Assembly: GCA_034638255.1 (NCBI GenBank)
Contig: JAWPGT010000008.1
Span: forward strand, 948,910-1,012,909
Length of the DNA: 64,000 nt
Direction: 5' to 3'
Origin: Coprinus comatus
Lineage: Eukaryota; Basidiomycota; Agaricomycetes; Agaricales; Agaricaceae
Numbering within the stretch: position 1 is the first letter of the stretch; every line of letters begins with the position of its first letter. Shown piece after piece: positions 49,186 through 60,738 of the stretch. A program made the translations under genes and the position numbers. The notes under the pieces are model-generated. The model ran no database searches. It had not been told where the DNA came from and saw nothing but the letters and a program-made list of their open reading frames with translations.

Positions 49186-49996
49186 TATATTTCGAGGTAC
49201 TATGCTATTTCGCACGCGTTATTTATAATATCAACTCTCTGATCTGTACCACATCTTTCCGGTGCACGGACCACATATGAAATCGTCTCTCACTTTCATC
49301 TACGCACCCCACCTCACAATTAACTGACTAAAGATAACTGGGAGGAATGTATGATATGGAGTGCAGTGATTGTGAGCCACGGTAGGTTTGGCGCTACTTA
49401 CAATATGAAGATTCCTCTCGTTTCTCATCGTTGATTCTTAGGAGTATCCCTTACATCAGAGGAACTAGGGGGAATATATTCTCTTTCGCTTTCAACTGCT
49501 TCACCTGCTCGTCTCTCTGCAGCTACACACTGGCAATCTAGTCCAACATTCCCTTTGGAGTTTGAACCTCCCTCGGCCCTCGGATACTACACACGATCCT
49601 AACACTGGCATTCACCTCAGCCTCCTTCACCTTTATCCTTCTCTTTGCCTTTAGCCTCACGTTCTCGATGCTACCTGAAGACGGGGGACGGCATGTAGCC
49701 GGTGTTATCCGCATTCCAAGGGGGGGTGTATCATGTCATTTGTTAGCGTTGCGCTGCGCAGGTAGTGGGTGGATGTTCCAATGAATTGCATAGTCACTGG
49801 CCAGTACCGTTTTTCCTTTCCGTCTTCCTCCACACCTCTCAGTTATCTCTCAGCTGTGGCTCGTGCTCTCCGAAACGTCAAAATGCTACTCAACAGTATA
49901 AATTTTATGTATACAGTATGAGAGGTTTTATTTGGCACTTCAAGGGTCGTTCCAAATCCCGATCCTCCGGTTTCACATAAAACCAAAGCCATCAGA
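49186..49996. other. Gene-free interval
   Basis: About 810 bp, rich in CT tracts (49480-49660 and 49800-49870) resembling fungal promoter pyrimidine tracts. No gene called. Confidence 0.4.
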
Positions 49997-50418
49997 ATGG
50001 ATACACCACCTCAAAGATCTTCGTTATGTGTTTCGTTTCCTACCAGTGCCTTTTCTTTCCCCTCGTCTTCAACTTTATCTTCTTCCACCTCGACTTCAAG
50101 AGATCACTCGCACACACATATACATTCATATTCCCATACACATGGAACGGAATCACTTCAAAAATTTTGGCGGGCTTACAATGAAAAGCTGGTTTATCTA
50201 GAAGAGGATTTATACCAGAAAGTAGGAATAGGAATTCAAGGTCGAGATCTAGACATGGTCATTCAAGTGTCAATGGGAATGATAGAGAGCAGTTGATGAG
50301 TGAACGAGAGCTATATGATGAAGGAATGGTTGGGGCTGAAGGAGATGTAGAAGGAGAATATGATGATCGAGTTAGAGATGAGATGAAGTGGCATACTGGG
50401 GAGGGTTGGAAGATGTAG
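49997..50418 (+). CDS. Possible small hypothetical protein
   Basis: ATG 49997 opens MDTPPQRSSLCVSFPTSAF, a Ser/Thr/His-rich segment, then a folded-looking stretch ESLQKFWRAYNEKLVYLEED. Downstream in another frame is a charged helix-like tail (SERELYDEGMVGAEGDVEGE, then RVRDEMKWHTGEGWKM) ending at TAG 50416-50418. A short intron near 50190-50220 could link them (donor ctg|gtttat, acceptor ccag), but the phase does not fit exactly. Composition supports a coding region; the family is unknown. Confidence 0.4.
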
Positions 50419-50794
50419 TTGTTTTTATAACCTTTTATTTCATTTTTGTTCAACTTTCCAATTCGTGGTTCACAATCCCTACCCCGACATCTACCAACTC
50501 ATCATTATGTTACACGCAATATCAAGATGTCCACCTATCATCTATCATCCATTGCAATTCCTCAATCTTAATTCTCAATCCATGATACGCATTCTACCTA
50601 TCTTTTTACAACTTATGTAGCCTTAGACCATGGTCAGAAGGCCCTTTTCATCCAAAATGTGGGTTAAACCAGGGATTATAGCTGACAAACCTTCAGAAAG
50701 ACCCCATTCTAGTGATCGGCTGCTAATCCATACTAACAAGAGACTATGTGGGTCCCAAGTGGAAATTGAGACAATGTGTACCACTAAGATACAG
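50419..50794. other. Gene-free interval
   Basis: 376 bp between the possible small gene and the 71-bp repeats. T-rich at the left end. No coding feature supported. Confidence 0.4.
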
Positions 50795-50962
50795 CACGAG
50801 TCTGACTGGGATGACTCGTGTAGAATCCATGGCAACAGTAATCAAGTATCTCACTGCAAGAACAACGCGAGTCAGACGGTGGCGACTCGCGCAGAATTCC
50901 TGGTAACAATAATCAAATGTATTGCTGTGAGAACCACGCGAGTCAGATGGGTAGGATCTGTG
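50795..50962. repeat. 71-bp tandem repeat with palindromic core
   Basis: Three units at exact 71-bp spacing. The core arms are CACGAGTC/GACTCGTG (50795-50802 and 50813-50820), CGCGAGTC/GACTCGCG (50866-50873 and 50884-50891) and CGCGAGTC/GATCTGTG (50937-50944 and 50955-50962), each with a 10-nt loop. Units 1 and 2 differ at one base in each arm, and the change keeps the pair complementary. The third unit's right arm is degraded. Between cores is a shared stretch of the type ggtaacaataatcaa. Confidence 0.85.
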
Positions 50963-51267
50963 AATGATATACATAGAACATTCACATAGGTCAAGAATGT
51001 CACAGGTCTCACCGGTGAGATGTGCGTACAATCGGGAGACATATATAGTTGATATATAGCATAGTGGGTGACGGTTGATGATATCTTCATGAACTACATA
51101 TGTTATACATAGAAGATGTGCATGATACTATTTATATAAAACATTATACATAAAACAAGTTCAAATACACCACCAATAAATATATATACATATATGATGC
51201 AGCTCTCACTTGTCATTTCCTTGCGGTTTGTTATTATTATATTATATTTTGGCTATAATATATAAAC

Positions 51268-51283
51268 GGGGTTAGGGGGTTAG
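51268..51283 (+). repeat. Interstitial telomere-like tract
   Basis: GGGGTTAGGGGGTTAG, two units of the same TTAGGGGG type that forms the end of the window, in the same orientation. A single further TTAGGGGG is at 51561-51568. Confidence 0.8.
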
Positions 51284-51675
51284 AATGTTAGAGATAATCG
51301 ACAGAGAAAAAAACTTATTGCACAGGCAACAGGTTGGGGAATTACCCCGACCTACCTGTTTCGCTTTTATAGCTCTTCAGGCCTGCAATATAATGCTATA
51401 GTGCTGTTAGTAATACATATTTTATCACTTAACTTAATTAAAGTCACGATGGGGCGGCATCGAGGTCCGCGTTCCGGTCGTAACCGCTAAGATTAGTGTA
51501 TTACTATCAAAGATATTATTGTAGGCTGATTTTGGTTTGATTCAATGGGTTATTGGGTCCTTAGGGGGTCCCTTTTTAGGAAAGACCCTGAAGTGTGGGA
51601 ATCAAAATATCGCATACAATGTACTACTGGACAGTACATTAATAATATTTGACAAATTAATTGTTTGTAATTTGA

Positions 51676-52285
51676 GCGCATTTTGAGAGTACTCAACTTG
51701 TGCACATATTTGTGTTAAAAGAAATCAAAATATAATATTCTTTGAAATTATGTTCATTATGTATATCAGTATATTGGCGCATTTTGAGTATACTCAACTT
51801 GTGAGTGTATTGTAATACAAGAAATACTAATAAATATATTGTTTTTGAAAAGTGAGCACATTGAACTTGTGCATGTGTATATGGGCGCATTTTGAGTGTC
51901 CTCAACTCGTGAGCAGATTTGTGGTAAAGAATAATTATATACATTTTGACAATCTTCATTGATCATATTTCTAAAGTGAGCGCATTTTGAGTGTACTCAT
52001 CTCGTGAGTGTATTTGTGGTCCAAGAATCATAATATATATTTTGACAAATTTCATGGATTATATTTCTAAAGTGAGCGCATTTTGAGTGTACTCAACTCG
52101 TGAGCAGATTTGTAAAAAAGAAAAAATATTATGTATTTTTCTGTGTGACAATCATTATGTTCATTATAGATATTTGGTCGCATTTTGAGTCCTCTCAACT
52201 CGTGCACATCCTTGTGGTAGAATCTTAGTAAATTATATCCATTGTGGATATGGTCACATTTTGAGTCCCCTCAACTCGTGCTTGT
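51676..52285. repeat. Palindrome array 1 (7 units, about 100 bp)
   Basis: Seven units centred on TTGAG-N4-CTCAA at 51683, 51784, 51892, 51987, 52083, 52185 and 52261 (spacing 101, 108, 95, 96, 102, 76). All have cgcattttgag or nearly so on the left and ctcaact(c/t)gtg on the right. Six cores are perfect; the fourth ends CTCAT. The spacers are AT-rich and diverged, though some share atatttctaaagtgag. Short overlapping open frames here are repeat translations, not genes. Confidence 0.9.
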
Positions 52286-53349
52286 ATTTGTGTGCCAACT
52301 AGATCCCGACCGACTCTGGATACACAGAACAGATTATAAATACATATCCGTTCAAAATGTTCACCTGCGATTTCAGAAGCACATGTCAATCTAGTCACCT
52401 GATATACTGTCACATGACTCCGGTGATCACATATGTTCTCCGCCGGTACCATTTTGATCTCATCTCCCATCATCATCATCTTCAAGATCAATCGATCTGT
52501 CATTTGAAATATAGACACAATTGCTAGAAGATGTCAACTACCATTGGTAAGATCTCTAATCGGGCGCCGGTGTCAATCAGTTATCGGCAATTGACACTCG
52601 ATCGTAATTACGCACAGCTGCAAACACAATCACCGGTGGAGTGGGAGGTGGTAATATGGGTGGGGCAGGTTCAAACCCGGTATGTATATGATACCTATCA
52701 ATAGCAAATAGTGAGAGCCATTAACACTTCGGCTACAGGGCAATCATCATCGTAATGTAACGCTCGGCCGTGTAGACCGCCTTCATAAATGTGTACGGTG
52801 TACACGACTTCGGTTGCCCTGCACGACGAGGAATCTTCGTCACAAAGCCTGCAACCAATGTCAAGCAGCACATGCCCGGTGCTATACAATTACATCCGAT
52901 GGAGTAGATGATGAGATCGACGTTTAGGTGGTAGTGAGATGTATGCAGTGGTTGTACCCCGTAGTGGAGGTGTGAAGATTTCTTGAACAATGCATCATCA
53001 TCATACTGTATGTACATTTAGTATACCCCAGATTCTCCTCTTCAATCCGCAAATGTGTGTAGTATATATCATCAACTTTTCTTCTTGGGACACTCGGATA
53101 TATATATTAGTTTATATACATATTGTTTTGCTGCACAAACATCACTGAAATATAGTATCTAACTTCTTGTGTGGCCTTGTCTGATACTGGACCATTGATT
53201 CCATAAGAATAAGAATTCTTACTATTACAAACTACAACTAGCGTACAATTGGGGAAGGGATAACGGTCGCGTTGTACGCCGTAGCCGGTATTCTTGCTAC
53301 TCCTTTTGGATACTACGCAAATCATGATCAGCTGCATGAATTGAAAAAG
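52286..53349. other. Region between the two palindrome arrays
   Basis: About 1.06 kb. It holds a 57-codon frame starting at 52531 (MSTTIGKISNRAPVS) and minus-strand frames at 52698-53017 and 53107-53403, none with a recognised family or splice structure. No gene is called. Confidence 0.4.
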
Positions 53350-53790
53350 TCCGCGCGATTTGAGTTCACTCAAGTTGTGCCAATATTCATGCACACATGT
53401 CATGACTGGAACGGTAAAACTTATATTTCAATCAATTGATACTTGAAAAGTCAGCGCGATTTGAGTTCCCTCAACTTGTGCTGACATTCATACACACATT
53501 TCATGACTTGAATAGTCAAACTTATTTGTCGCCATCGATGATTGACAAAATCAGCGCGATTTGAGCTCACTCAAGTTGTGCCGACATTCATACCACATTT
53601 CATGACGTGAACAGTAAAACTTATATTTCACTCAATTGATACTTGAAAAGTCAGCGCGATTTGAGTTCCCTCAACTTGTGCCAATCTTCATACACACATG
53701 TCACGACTTGAATTGTAAAACTTATTGGTGACTATTGATGATTGAAATAGTCGGCGCGATATGAGTTCACTCAACTTGTGCCGACATTAG
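53350..53790. repeat. Palindrome array 2 (5 units, 100 bp)
   Basis: Five units with cores at 53360, 53461, 53561, 53661 and 53761, a near-perfect 100-bp period. Each reads (c/g)gcgcgatTTGAGttc(a/c)CTCAA(c/g)ttgtgcc, the last with ATGAG. Unlike array 1 the spacers are also similar (cattcatacacacat, tcatgacttgaa, gtaaaacttat), so this is a younger tandem array. It shares only the core with array 1. Confidence 0.92.
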
Positions 53791-55448
53791 TCGTCATGGT
53801 ACAATCATGTCATGGTTATTACGCTTTACTCTGATGTGGATAATATTGTACAAATTGCTATGAATGTGGTACACTTCATCATGCAATCAATCAATGATTA
53901 TCATCTATTCTGACACTCTTGACCTCTAGACTGCAACACAGACATTTACAACTGAATAGATTTCATTCATACTCACCCTCTCGAATAGCATCGCGGATTG
54001 AGGACACTCAAAAAGAGCTCCTTTCTGATCAATCATCAGGCCTCCCCTTCGCATTCCCTGTATGTATAGGCATCATCCGGTGACCATACTACTCAATTTC
54101 CATCCTCCCATCAATTGTCTATCTCCGCCGATATTTCGTCATTTCACTCCTATTATTTCAACTTCTCAACAAAAGGCCATGGTACGCCATCACCGTATCT
54201 GGATCACGCAAACCCACTAAATAGTATTAGTCATAAACTTTCGGTATTACTCTAGATATTCTATTCTTATTAGTATGTATTATGATGAGTTGACACCCCC
54301 ATCTTCGTAGTGCCAAAGCACGTTCGCCTGGCAAGGCAGTCGACATCGAAGTGACGTAATATCGTGCGCGATGAGCGGCTCAACAGCGAGGTGAGGGTCC
54401 TCAACCCTCAACTTACACAACACTTATTTGATTGTTTATTATTTCGAAACGAGCACTGCACAATAATATAATATATATAATTCCGGCGTGGTGAAACCTA
54501 TATATATATATTCCTGAACACCGTACAATACAGCCAAGTTCCAACATGTTGACTAACCCCGCCATGAACCATGAATGACAAAATCTCTTCCTCTTCAAAA
54601 TCATACTACATAATATATATATTAATCATATTCATCAATCTCAGTTGAACAGTACAGATTGAACTCAATATCATCAAATCATCATCATCAAATGGGTCAA
54701 TATCACCCAATGAACACTATTGATCATTGAGGCAAGGCTGTAAGATCCCAATATATACTCACATCATCAATCAATCATATAAATATACGCTGCGTGGGTG
54801 ACTGAATAATTTATCTAACTGGAGAGGACATAGCTAGCTAAACTTTACTCTGAGAACCACACTCATGGGTATAGTAAAGCTGGGATAAATATACTCGCTA
54901 GTACTCGATAATCTATCTGTGGGTAATCTTCTTTCCCTTAGCTTTGTGAATTCTCTAATGATCAGTTGTAAACGTACTATATATATGATATTTTGTTTCA
55001 TCATCACTGTATGACTCCGCCCGCAAACCATATCGACAGTCATGAATGTTCCAATGTAATGACTGCAGATGAATTCAACGATTATATTATATCACCAGAC
55101 TTACAATTGCAACCAAATATAATAGGAAGATACATGATTGCATCAAACATCATCTATCCATCATCCATTATTAACGTCAATGTATGCTCAGAGCAGCAAA
55201 TCAGCCTCAATCGACTTGGAAACACTCACAGAACACAGTTGTGTTGTTTCATATTCTTTTCCTTATGTAAGCATAATAGCTCATTCAACATGACATCATT
55301 ACTAAGTGATGATTCGAGCACAAGTAATGATTCGAGCATGCTGAGATCATCAGGACATCACGTGCTACAACGGATCAGATCTACATACTTGGTCGTGATT
55401 TTTCAAACCACCCCCACCATCGCACTCAAGTACGAATTTTTCTCTCTC
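53791..55448. repeat. AT-rich subtelomeric sequence with isolated palindromes
   Basis: No gene supported. It has one perfect core at 53998-54011 (TTGAGgacaCTCAA) and a one-mismatch core at 54391-54404 (GTGAGggtcCTCAA). TA repeats and ATC/ATCA microsatellites are common (for example 54660-54790). The right end is the promoter of the ParB-like gene. Confidence 0.6.
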
Positions 55449-58400
55449 ATGGGTGGAAAGAAAGCAACAGGCAAGGGCAAATCCAAGGAGACGACTGGAA
55501 AAGGGCGTGGACGATCGAAGAAAGTGATAGATGTTGATGAGCCGGTGGATGCGGTAAGCAGTTGAGATTACTGATGACAGGGTATTCAGACCCTGGTGGT
55601 ACACGCAATTGACATTTGAGATTCCTTCGTTAGGCTTTAGTGCGGCCAAAACCAAAACGCACATACAAGAAAAAATCTGATAAGATAGGTGAAAAGGAAC
55701 AGTCGGCCGAGGCGATGCTTGAAGAGTTACTGAAATCCAAGAAACTTCTAGTGCTTGAAGATGAATTTGACCCGCAGCCACCTCCTCAAGATGACCTTGG
55801 TGAAGGCGGCAGTCAAAGCCAGAACATCCAAAGTCTTCGTGGTCAGTGTAGGCCCCCAGAGTATGACGAACTCATAATAAAAATCAATCAATAATATCAA
55901 TGCTATGCTAAATCTTCTGGAAACTCGTAACTTTAACAGTCAATCCTCACCGTACGTCACTATGCTTGAAACGAAACCATTCATTTGATTCACATTCTAC
56001 TCCAGCGGACACCGCACGAACTACCAACCAGGATACTCCAACCACACGTAAGCCCACAACAATAATAAATGAGTTCAACCACTGATAATCATCATAATTT
56101 TTCTTCTATTGTCGTTTACGAAAACAAATCCATCCACTATGACATATAAATCAGTTACAAGTGAACCGCCCGTAACACAACCGACTCCTAACGGTACATC
56201 ATCATCCATTAACGCAATAACCATAACACAGAATGGTAATTGTTATCCAGAACCTACCACACAATTAGCAACAGTCGCAGATGAGCGTCAGTCCTAACAA
56301 CCTCAACTAATGCGCGAATTTGATCAACAACTGAGGATTCATTTAGAACGATCAACCCCCCACGACATCGGAGCCGGCAAGCAAGGTGATGGCGCTTCTG
56401 CATTACGTGCGTACTAACCTGTGATCAACATTCCTTATTAACAAAAAGGACATATTTTACCTCATTTTAGCAACCCCGGCCGTAGCAAAGGTCACAATAA
56501 TGGCGAAAGGTATATAACCGATTCCAATTCCAATTCATCAGCTTCGTCGACGTCTAAAATTAACACCATGACATGATATACAGAGAAGATCGCTGCGAAT
56601 GACGCACCACAGGAAGAGGATGATGATAGCGACACAACTTGTGAGCACTCAGATTTCCGCAGTAATCGGATCAATAATAATTCTCACCTTCACATAATCA
56701 AACTTAGCCAATGTCTCTTCCGAAGCCGCTCATGAAATGGAAATTGATGAAGAGCTCGAAACAATGGCACAGCACGCAGTGTTCTCTATAAACTTTTTTG
56801 ATATCCTCTCACCTCCTCTCCCTCTCCATTTTGGAAGTTACAACAAGCGACCACTAACTAAGCAAGGTGTCAAGAAATTAGCAAAGGAATTCATGGAGCA
56901 AGACTTTCACCCCTTTCGTGAAGAATCTATGATTCAAATCATGCTTCCCCGTTCTCACGTAGAGCCGTCGTGTATTAATAACAGCATCCTATTGGGTCCA
57001 ACCCCCCCTGAACTTAAGTTAACCTCGGAAGGCAAAGCAGCCAGTCATCTGATCGTGTTGGGTGGTCAACATCGTGTAAAGGCAACCCAAGAGGCGAAAG
57101 ATGCCCTTACCAAAAAGATCGCCCAGCTCACTTCAAGGCTTGAACGAGAGGGGAAGAACAAGAACAAAGACGACAACAATATGCGGGATGACTTGGCACG
57201 ATACAAGACTCGTCTTCGGCGGATCACGACTTGGGGAGTTAAATTATACGATGCAGGTATGTCACATCTCTGTCGACGTAAACGAAAAATGCATGCAAAA
57301 TAATACTCACTGTTTTATTTCTATTGGTTTAGACTACCTTGAAAAAAATGCCAAGTTGGGGAACTATATCTCAAAAAATCTCAAGATCGTTCAAAATGCC
57401 GAGACTGATTCCGAGAAGCTCAGTTTGATACTGGCGACTCATCAGTCGTTTTTAGATGGCAATGACATTGAGGGCGCTCGACGTCATCTAGCCCGTTATT
57501 CGCCATCCGGAATTGATCGCGGCCTTGGGACTATTCTCCATAACGAAGAAATCCTTCATACCTTGGTCAAGCTCTACCAATTCGGAGATCACTTCCGTGT
57601 AACACAGTTCTTATCTAAATCGTGGGCCAAGGAAAATTTGCTTGGTATCAGTGGGGGGGTGAGTATTATGTTACTATGTATTCTCGTGCTTAGATAATGA
57701 TTTATTAACGGTATTGATGTTTGTTCTACACAGTTTCTCATGACATTCATTGAGTATGGTCTCATGATGTGGAATGGCATCTTCAATCCACTCAAGCCTC
57801 TGGGTTTGACGGATGAAAACATGAAGCAATATCCACCCCTATTGAATGAGCCATTGAGTGAAGACTGGAAATTAAGGGTACGCCAAATATGGAAAGGCCT
57901 CTTACGGGATGACGTTAAGAGGCAAGACCGGTTGATTACCGCGGGTGTCATGGAGGCGGTAAATAAAGAAGCTGTCGAAGCGTTTCAGCCCTGGTACTTT
58001 GCTGCGGCGGATCAAGCCATTTGGAATGAAAAAATGGACGAGTATGTGAGGAAATTGACAGAGCCATTGACTGCGGCGGTAATTGCAGCGGAAGCAACAA
58101 CCACTGCAGAGGAAGAGACTGCCTTTGGAATTCGCATCAAGCTACAGTGGTTACTCTATGAACATCCTCACGACTCGCCACACTATCCGCCCCGACTTCC
58201 CTTGCTGTGTCCTCATACGATAACATGCGTGTCAGACACATACAAATTGATTCCCAATGCATTACGGGAGGTGCGTCAAAAACATAATATATTATATATC
58301 ATTTTATGAACAAAGCCGTTCTAACTGTTGGTATAGTTCATAGCTTGGATCTGCCCTATGGCTCTTTACAGCGGGCTGAGCTTTGGCGATATGGCAACGT

Positions 58401-60738
58401 ATACCATATGTACTTTGAGGGATAACAAAAGTGAAGTTTTATTAGCAGAACGGAAACATGAGGCTGCTAAGGTGGTAGGTTCAATGTATTGGGTTCTTGT
58501 GTCTGCCTAAAGTGATATAATATTTTTTTGATAGTTCGGTTTCTTTCCCCTGAAGTACATTTCCCTCTTCCACCAAATGGAGGTTGATTTGTCAACAATT
58601 GAGATACGCGCACGTCCTCTTAAACCCGGAGAGCAAACAAATAAAAGCCTCATCGGTACATTTAGTCAAGACAAAGATGATGCCGACAGCCTCATGAACT
58701 GGATGATAGACATTGTGACAGAGGGTGGTGACGACCTCAACATGTATCACCGTTTCTGGTGGCCTTTGAATCAGCGCAGTCATCGCGATTGGCGTGATGG
58801 GTTGTCCAGAAACAAAAATCGTGACTTTCTTCGTCCAGCAATGCTCGCGATTGTAGAACAAGGGATTGTGGATGAATATCGCGAGACTTTGATGAAAAAG
58901 TCACAAGCTGCACGGTATCTCCGACATGCTTTCACGCGGGACATGCGGCCATACATCAGGGAGCGGCAAGTGAAATTCAGCACAGGCTCACCTGTCACAC
59001 TGCGACAGTGGGATTTCATTGATGGCTTGGGCTCTGGAGACAGTGCGGCACCTGTTGTCAATCTCGGCACTGTAAATGCACGCCGTGTAGATGAAAAAGC
59101 GCTGAACGATGCTGGGGAAAGTATTGCAAAACTTCTTAAAACGGTAGAAGCATCGCCGCACGTGTTGGCTGCGCCTGGATCTCCTCACCTGGATGATGAA
59201 GTCAGACATTATCTCGACAAACTCCACCTGGTATGTGATTCAATAATAAATAAAACACAGGAAATAATGTATACTGAGTAATGTGTTCGAATATATATTT
59301 ATCATAGGCAATCAGTCGAAACATATATCGCCATGCACTCATGAAGGCGTCAAACCACAAACGGCCGTACAATCCGTATCACGAAGATTTTGCAGTAGAA
59401 TCTCCCAAGCCGGTGAAGATTGAATATGTTCGCAAATCGGGGTATAGGGATGCACAAGTGAGTGTTTATCAACGTGTCGTCAAAAATACGATATTATATA
59501 ATACGCACAACAATACAGAAGAGTAATAATCCTATCGACGGTAATAACAATACTGATGCAAGGGCCGAAGAAAATGATGAAACGAGGAAAAGTGTCAGGG
59601 GTGAGTGCACGAGTTGAGTGATCTCAAAACGCGCTGATTTTTTGATTCGTACACGACCCTCACTCCATCGTGTAACATAGATTCCACCATTGTGCCGGGC
59701 ATTGCTGCCAGCTCCAGTAAGATCAACGAATAAGATTATAATATATATACAAGAGTTTGAATTTACTTTATATGTAGAACCGTTAGAACCGAGTTCCCTG
59801 CACACGGACAATCAGGCAGCTGGTAAGTGGTCTAAATCTATCTTCTGAATGATCATCTCATTAATGGGACTAATCAATCATAATCATAATGATGTGTAGA
59901 TGCATCATCATCAGCTATTGTCGCTCAACCCGTAGATGATGATGTGCGCATGGCCTCTGCTCCAACCCTCGTGCCACCGACCTCTGCAACCGCCGTCATT
60001 GGGGCGCTCACCGAACCGTCATCCAGCACTACTAATAATAATATCACTAATATCAATATCATGCAAACGTCGAGTGCTGTGGTGACGTCCACTGCTCCTG
60101 AGCCATCGGTAGCCCGGGAAAGTTCAATGCTGTCCGCGATGGACTCAAATATCGATACCACAGGTATGTGTTTCATAATTCTTGTAGATCCATGCAAATC
60201 AATCAATGAACTTACATTGAAATATATCATCAATCATCAAATCATCAATCAATCAACGAATCAATTACTGACTGTAGCTCCCATATTCGAACCGGATGAC
60301 GTTAACATGGACAATAATGATGATATTCTGCCGGACCATAATAGTTGCGATAGCTCCAACCAACCACAAGGACACGTTGACGAGGTTCATAATAATAATA
60401 ATAACGCTGCTCTCCCTATTTCGCTTCCAGCGTCTTCTGCATCATCATCGCAAGGTGAGCGATCTTGACTGATATGCTGTATCATCGTCAATATATAATT
60501 CATATTTTTTATCAGTTCACAAACGTCAAGGCTCCTCCAGTAAGTCACGTACATGCATGCATACAGTACAAATTATTGAGGCATAGACCACTAATAATAT
60601 TATGTGTTCCCATATATAGACTCTCAGGAACAGAACCCTCCGAAGAGGGTAAGAGAAGAGCGTCCTGAACAACATCCAGCTGGGAACAACAACAACAACA
60701 ACATTGTCACGGAACGTCGTCAGCGAAATAGGATCTGA
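55449..60738 (+). CDS. Large subtelomeric protein with ParB-like domain
   Basis: A gene of roughly 1100-1200 residues with some 20 exons, many of only 30-60 bp at both ends. ATG 55449 is chosen because it begins a basic tail (MGGKKATGKGKSKETTGKGR) joined in phase to ALVRPKPKRTYKKKS. After tiny acidic and Thr-rich exons, the exon near 56708-57256 contains NKRPLTKQGVKKLAKEF, MIQIMLP and VLGGQHRVKATQEAKDAL: the ParB/sulfiredoxin-like pattern of an N-x-R-P strand, a helix, then GG-x-HR. ParB proteins bind DNA and in many cases are CTPases; nuclease forms exist. A charged helix then leads into long helical exons (DYLEKNAKLGNYISKN, FLMTFIEYGLMMWNGIF, FIAWICPMALYSGLSFGD, MYHRFWWPLNQRSHRDWRDG). The C-terminus has Asn runs and a basic tail. 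One intron carries the TTGAG-N4-CTCAA palindrome. Activity untested. Confidence 0.7.
59614..59627 (-). repeat. Palindrome copy inside an intron
   Basis: TTGAGtgatCTCAA flanked by gtgcacgag on the left and aaacgcgctg on the right, so relative to array 2 it is in reverse orientation. It lies in the intron of the ParB-like gene that begins GTGAGTGC at about 59601. Confidence 0.85.

Noticed and set aside
52667..52680. tRNA B-box-like GGTTCAAACCC
   Set aside because: No A box or foldable cloverleaf upstream within tRNA distance.
52531..52704. 57-codon frame MSTTIGKIS... between the arrays
   Set aside because: Short, no conserved feature; the ATTGGTAAG could equally be a splice donor or chance.
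51660..53800. CRISPR-like array
   Set aside because: The repeats are palindromic and spaced at about 100 bp, but this is a eukaryotic subtelomere, the spacers in array 2 are themselves repeated, and no cas genes exist.
54993..55448. Longer N-terminus of the ParB-like gene from an in-frame ATG at 54993
   Set aside because: The extra 152 codons read like translated AT-rich intergenic DNA; the basic MGGKKATGKGK start fits better.
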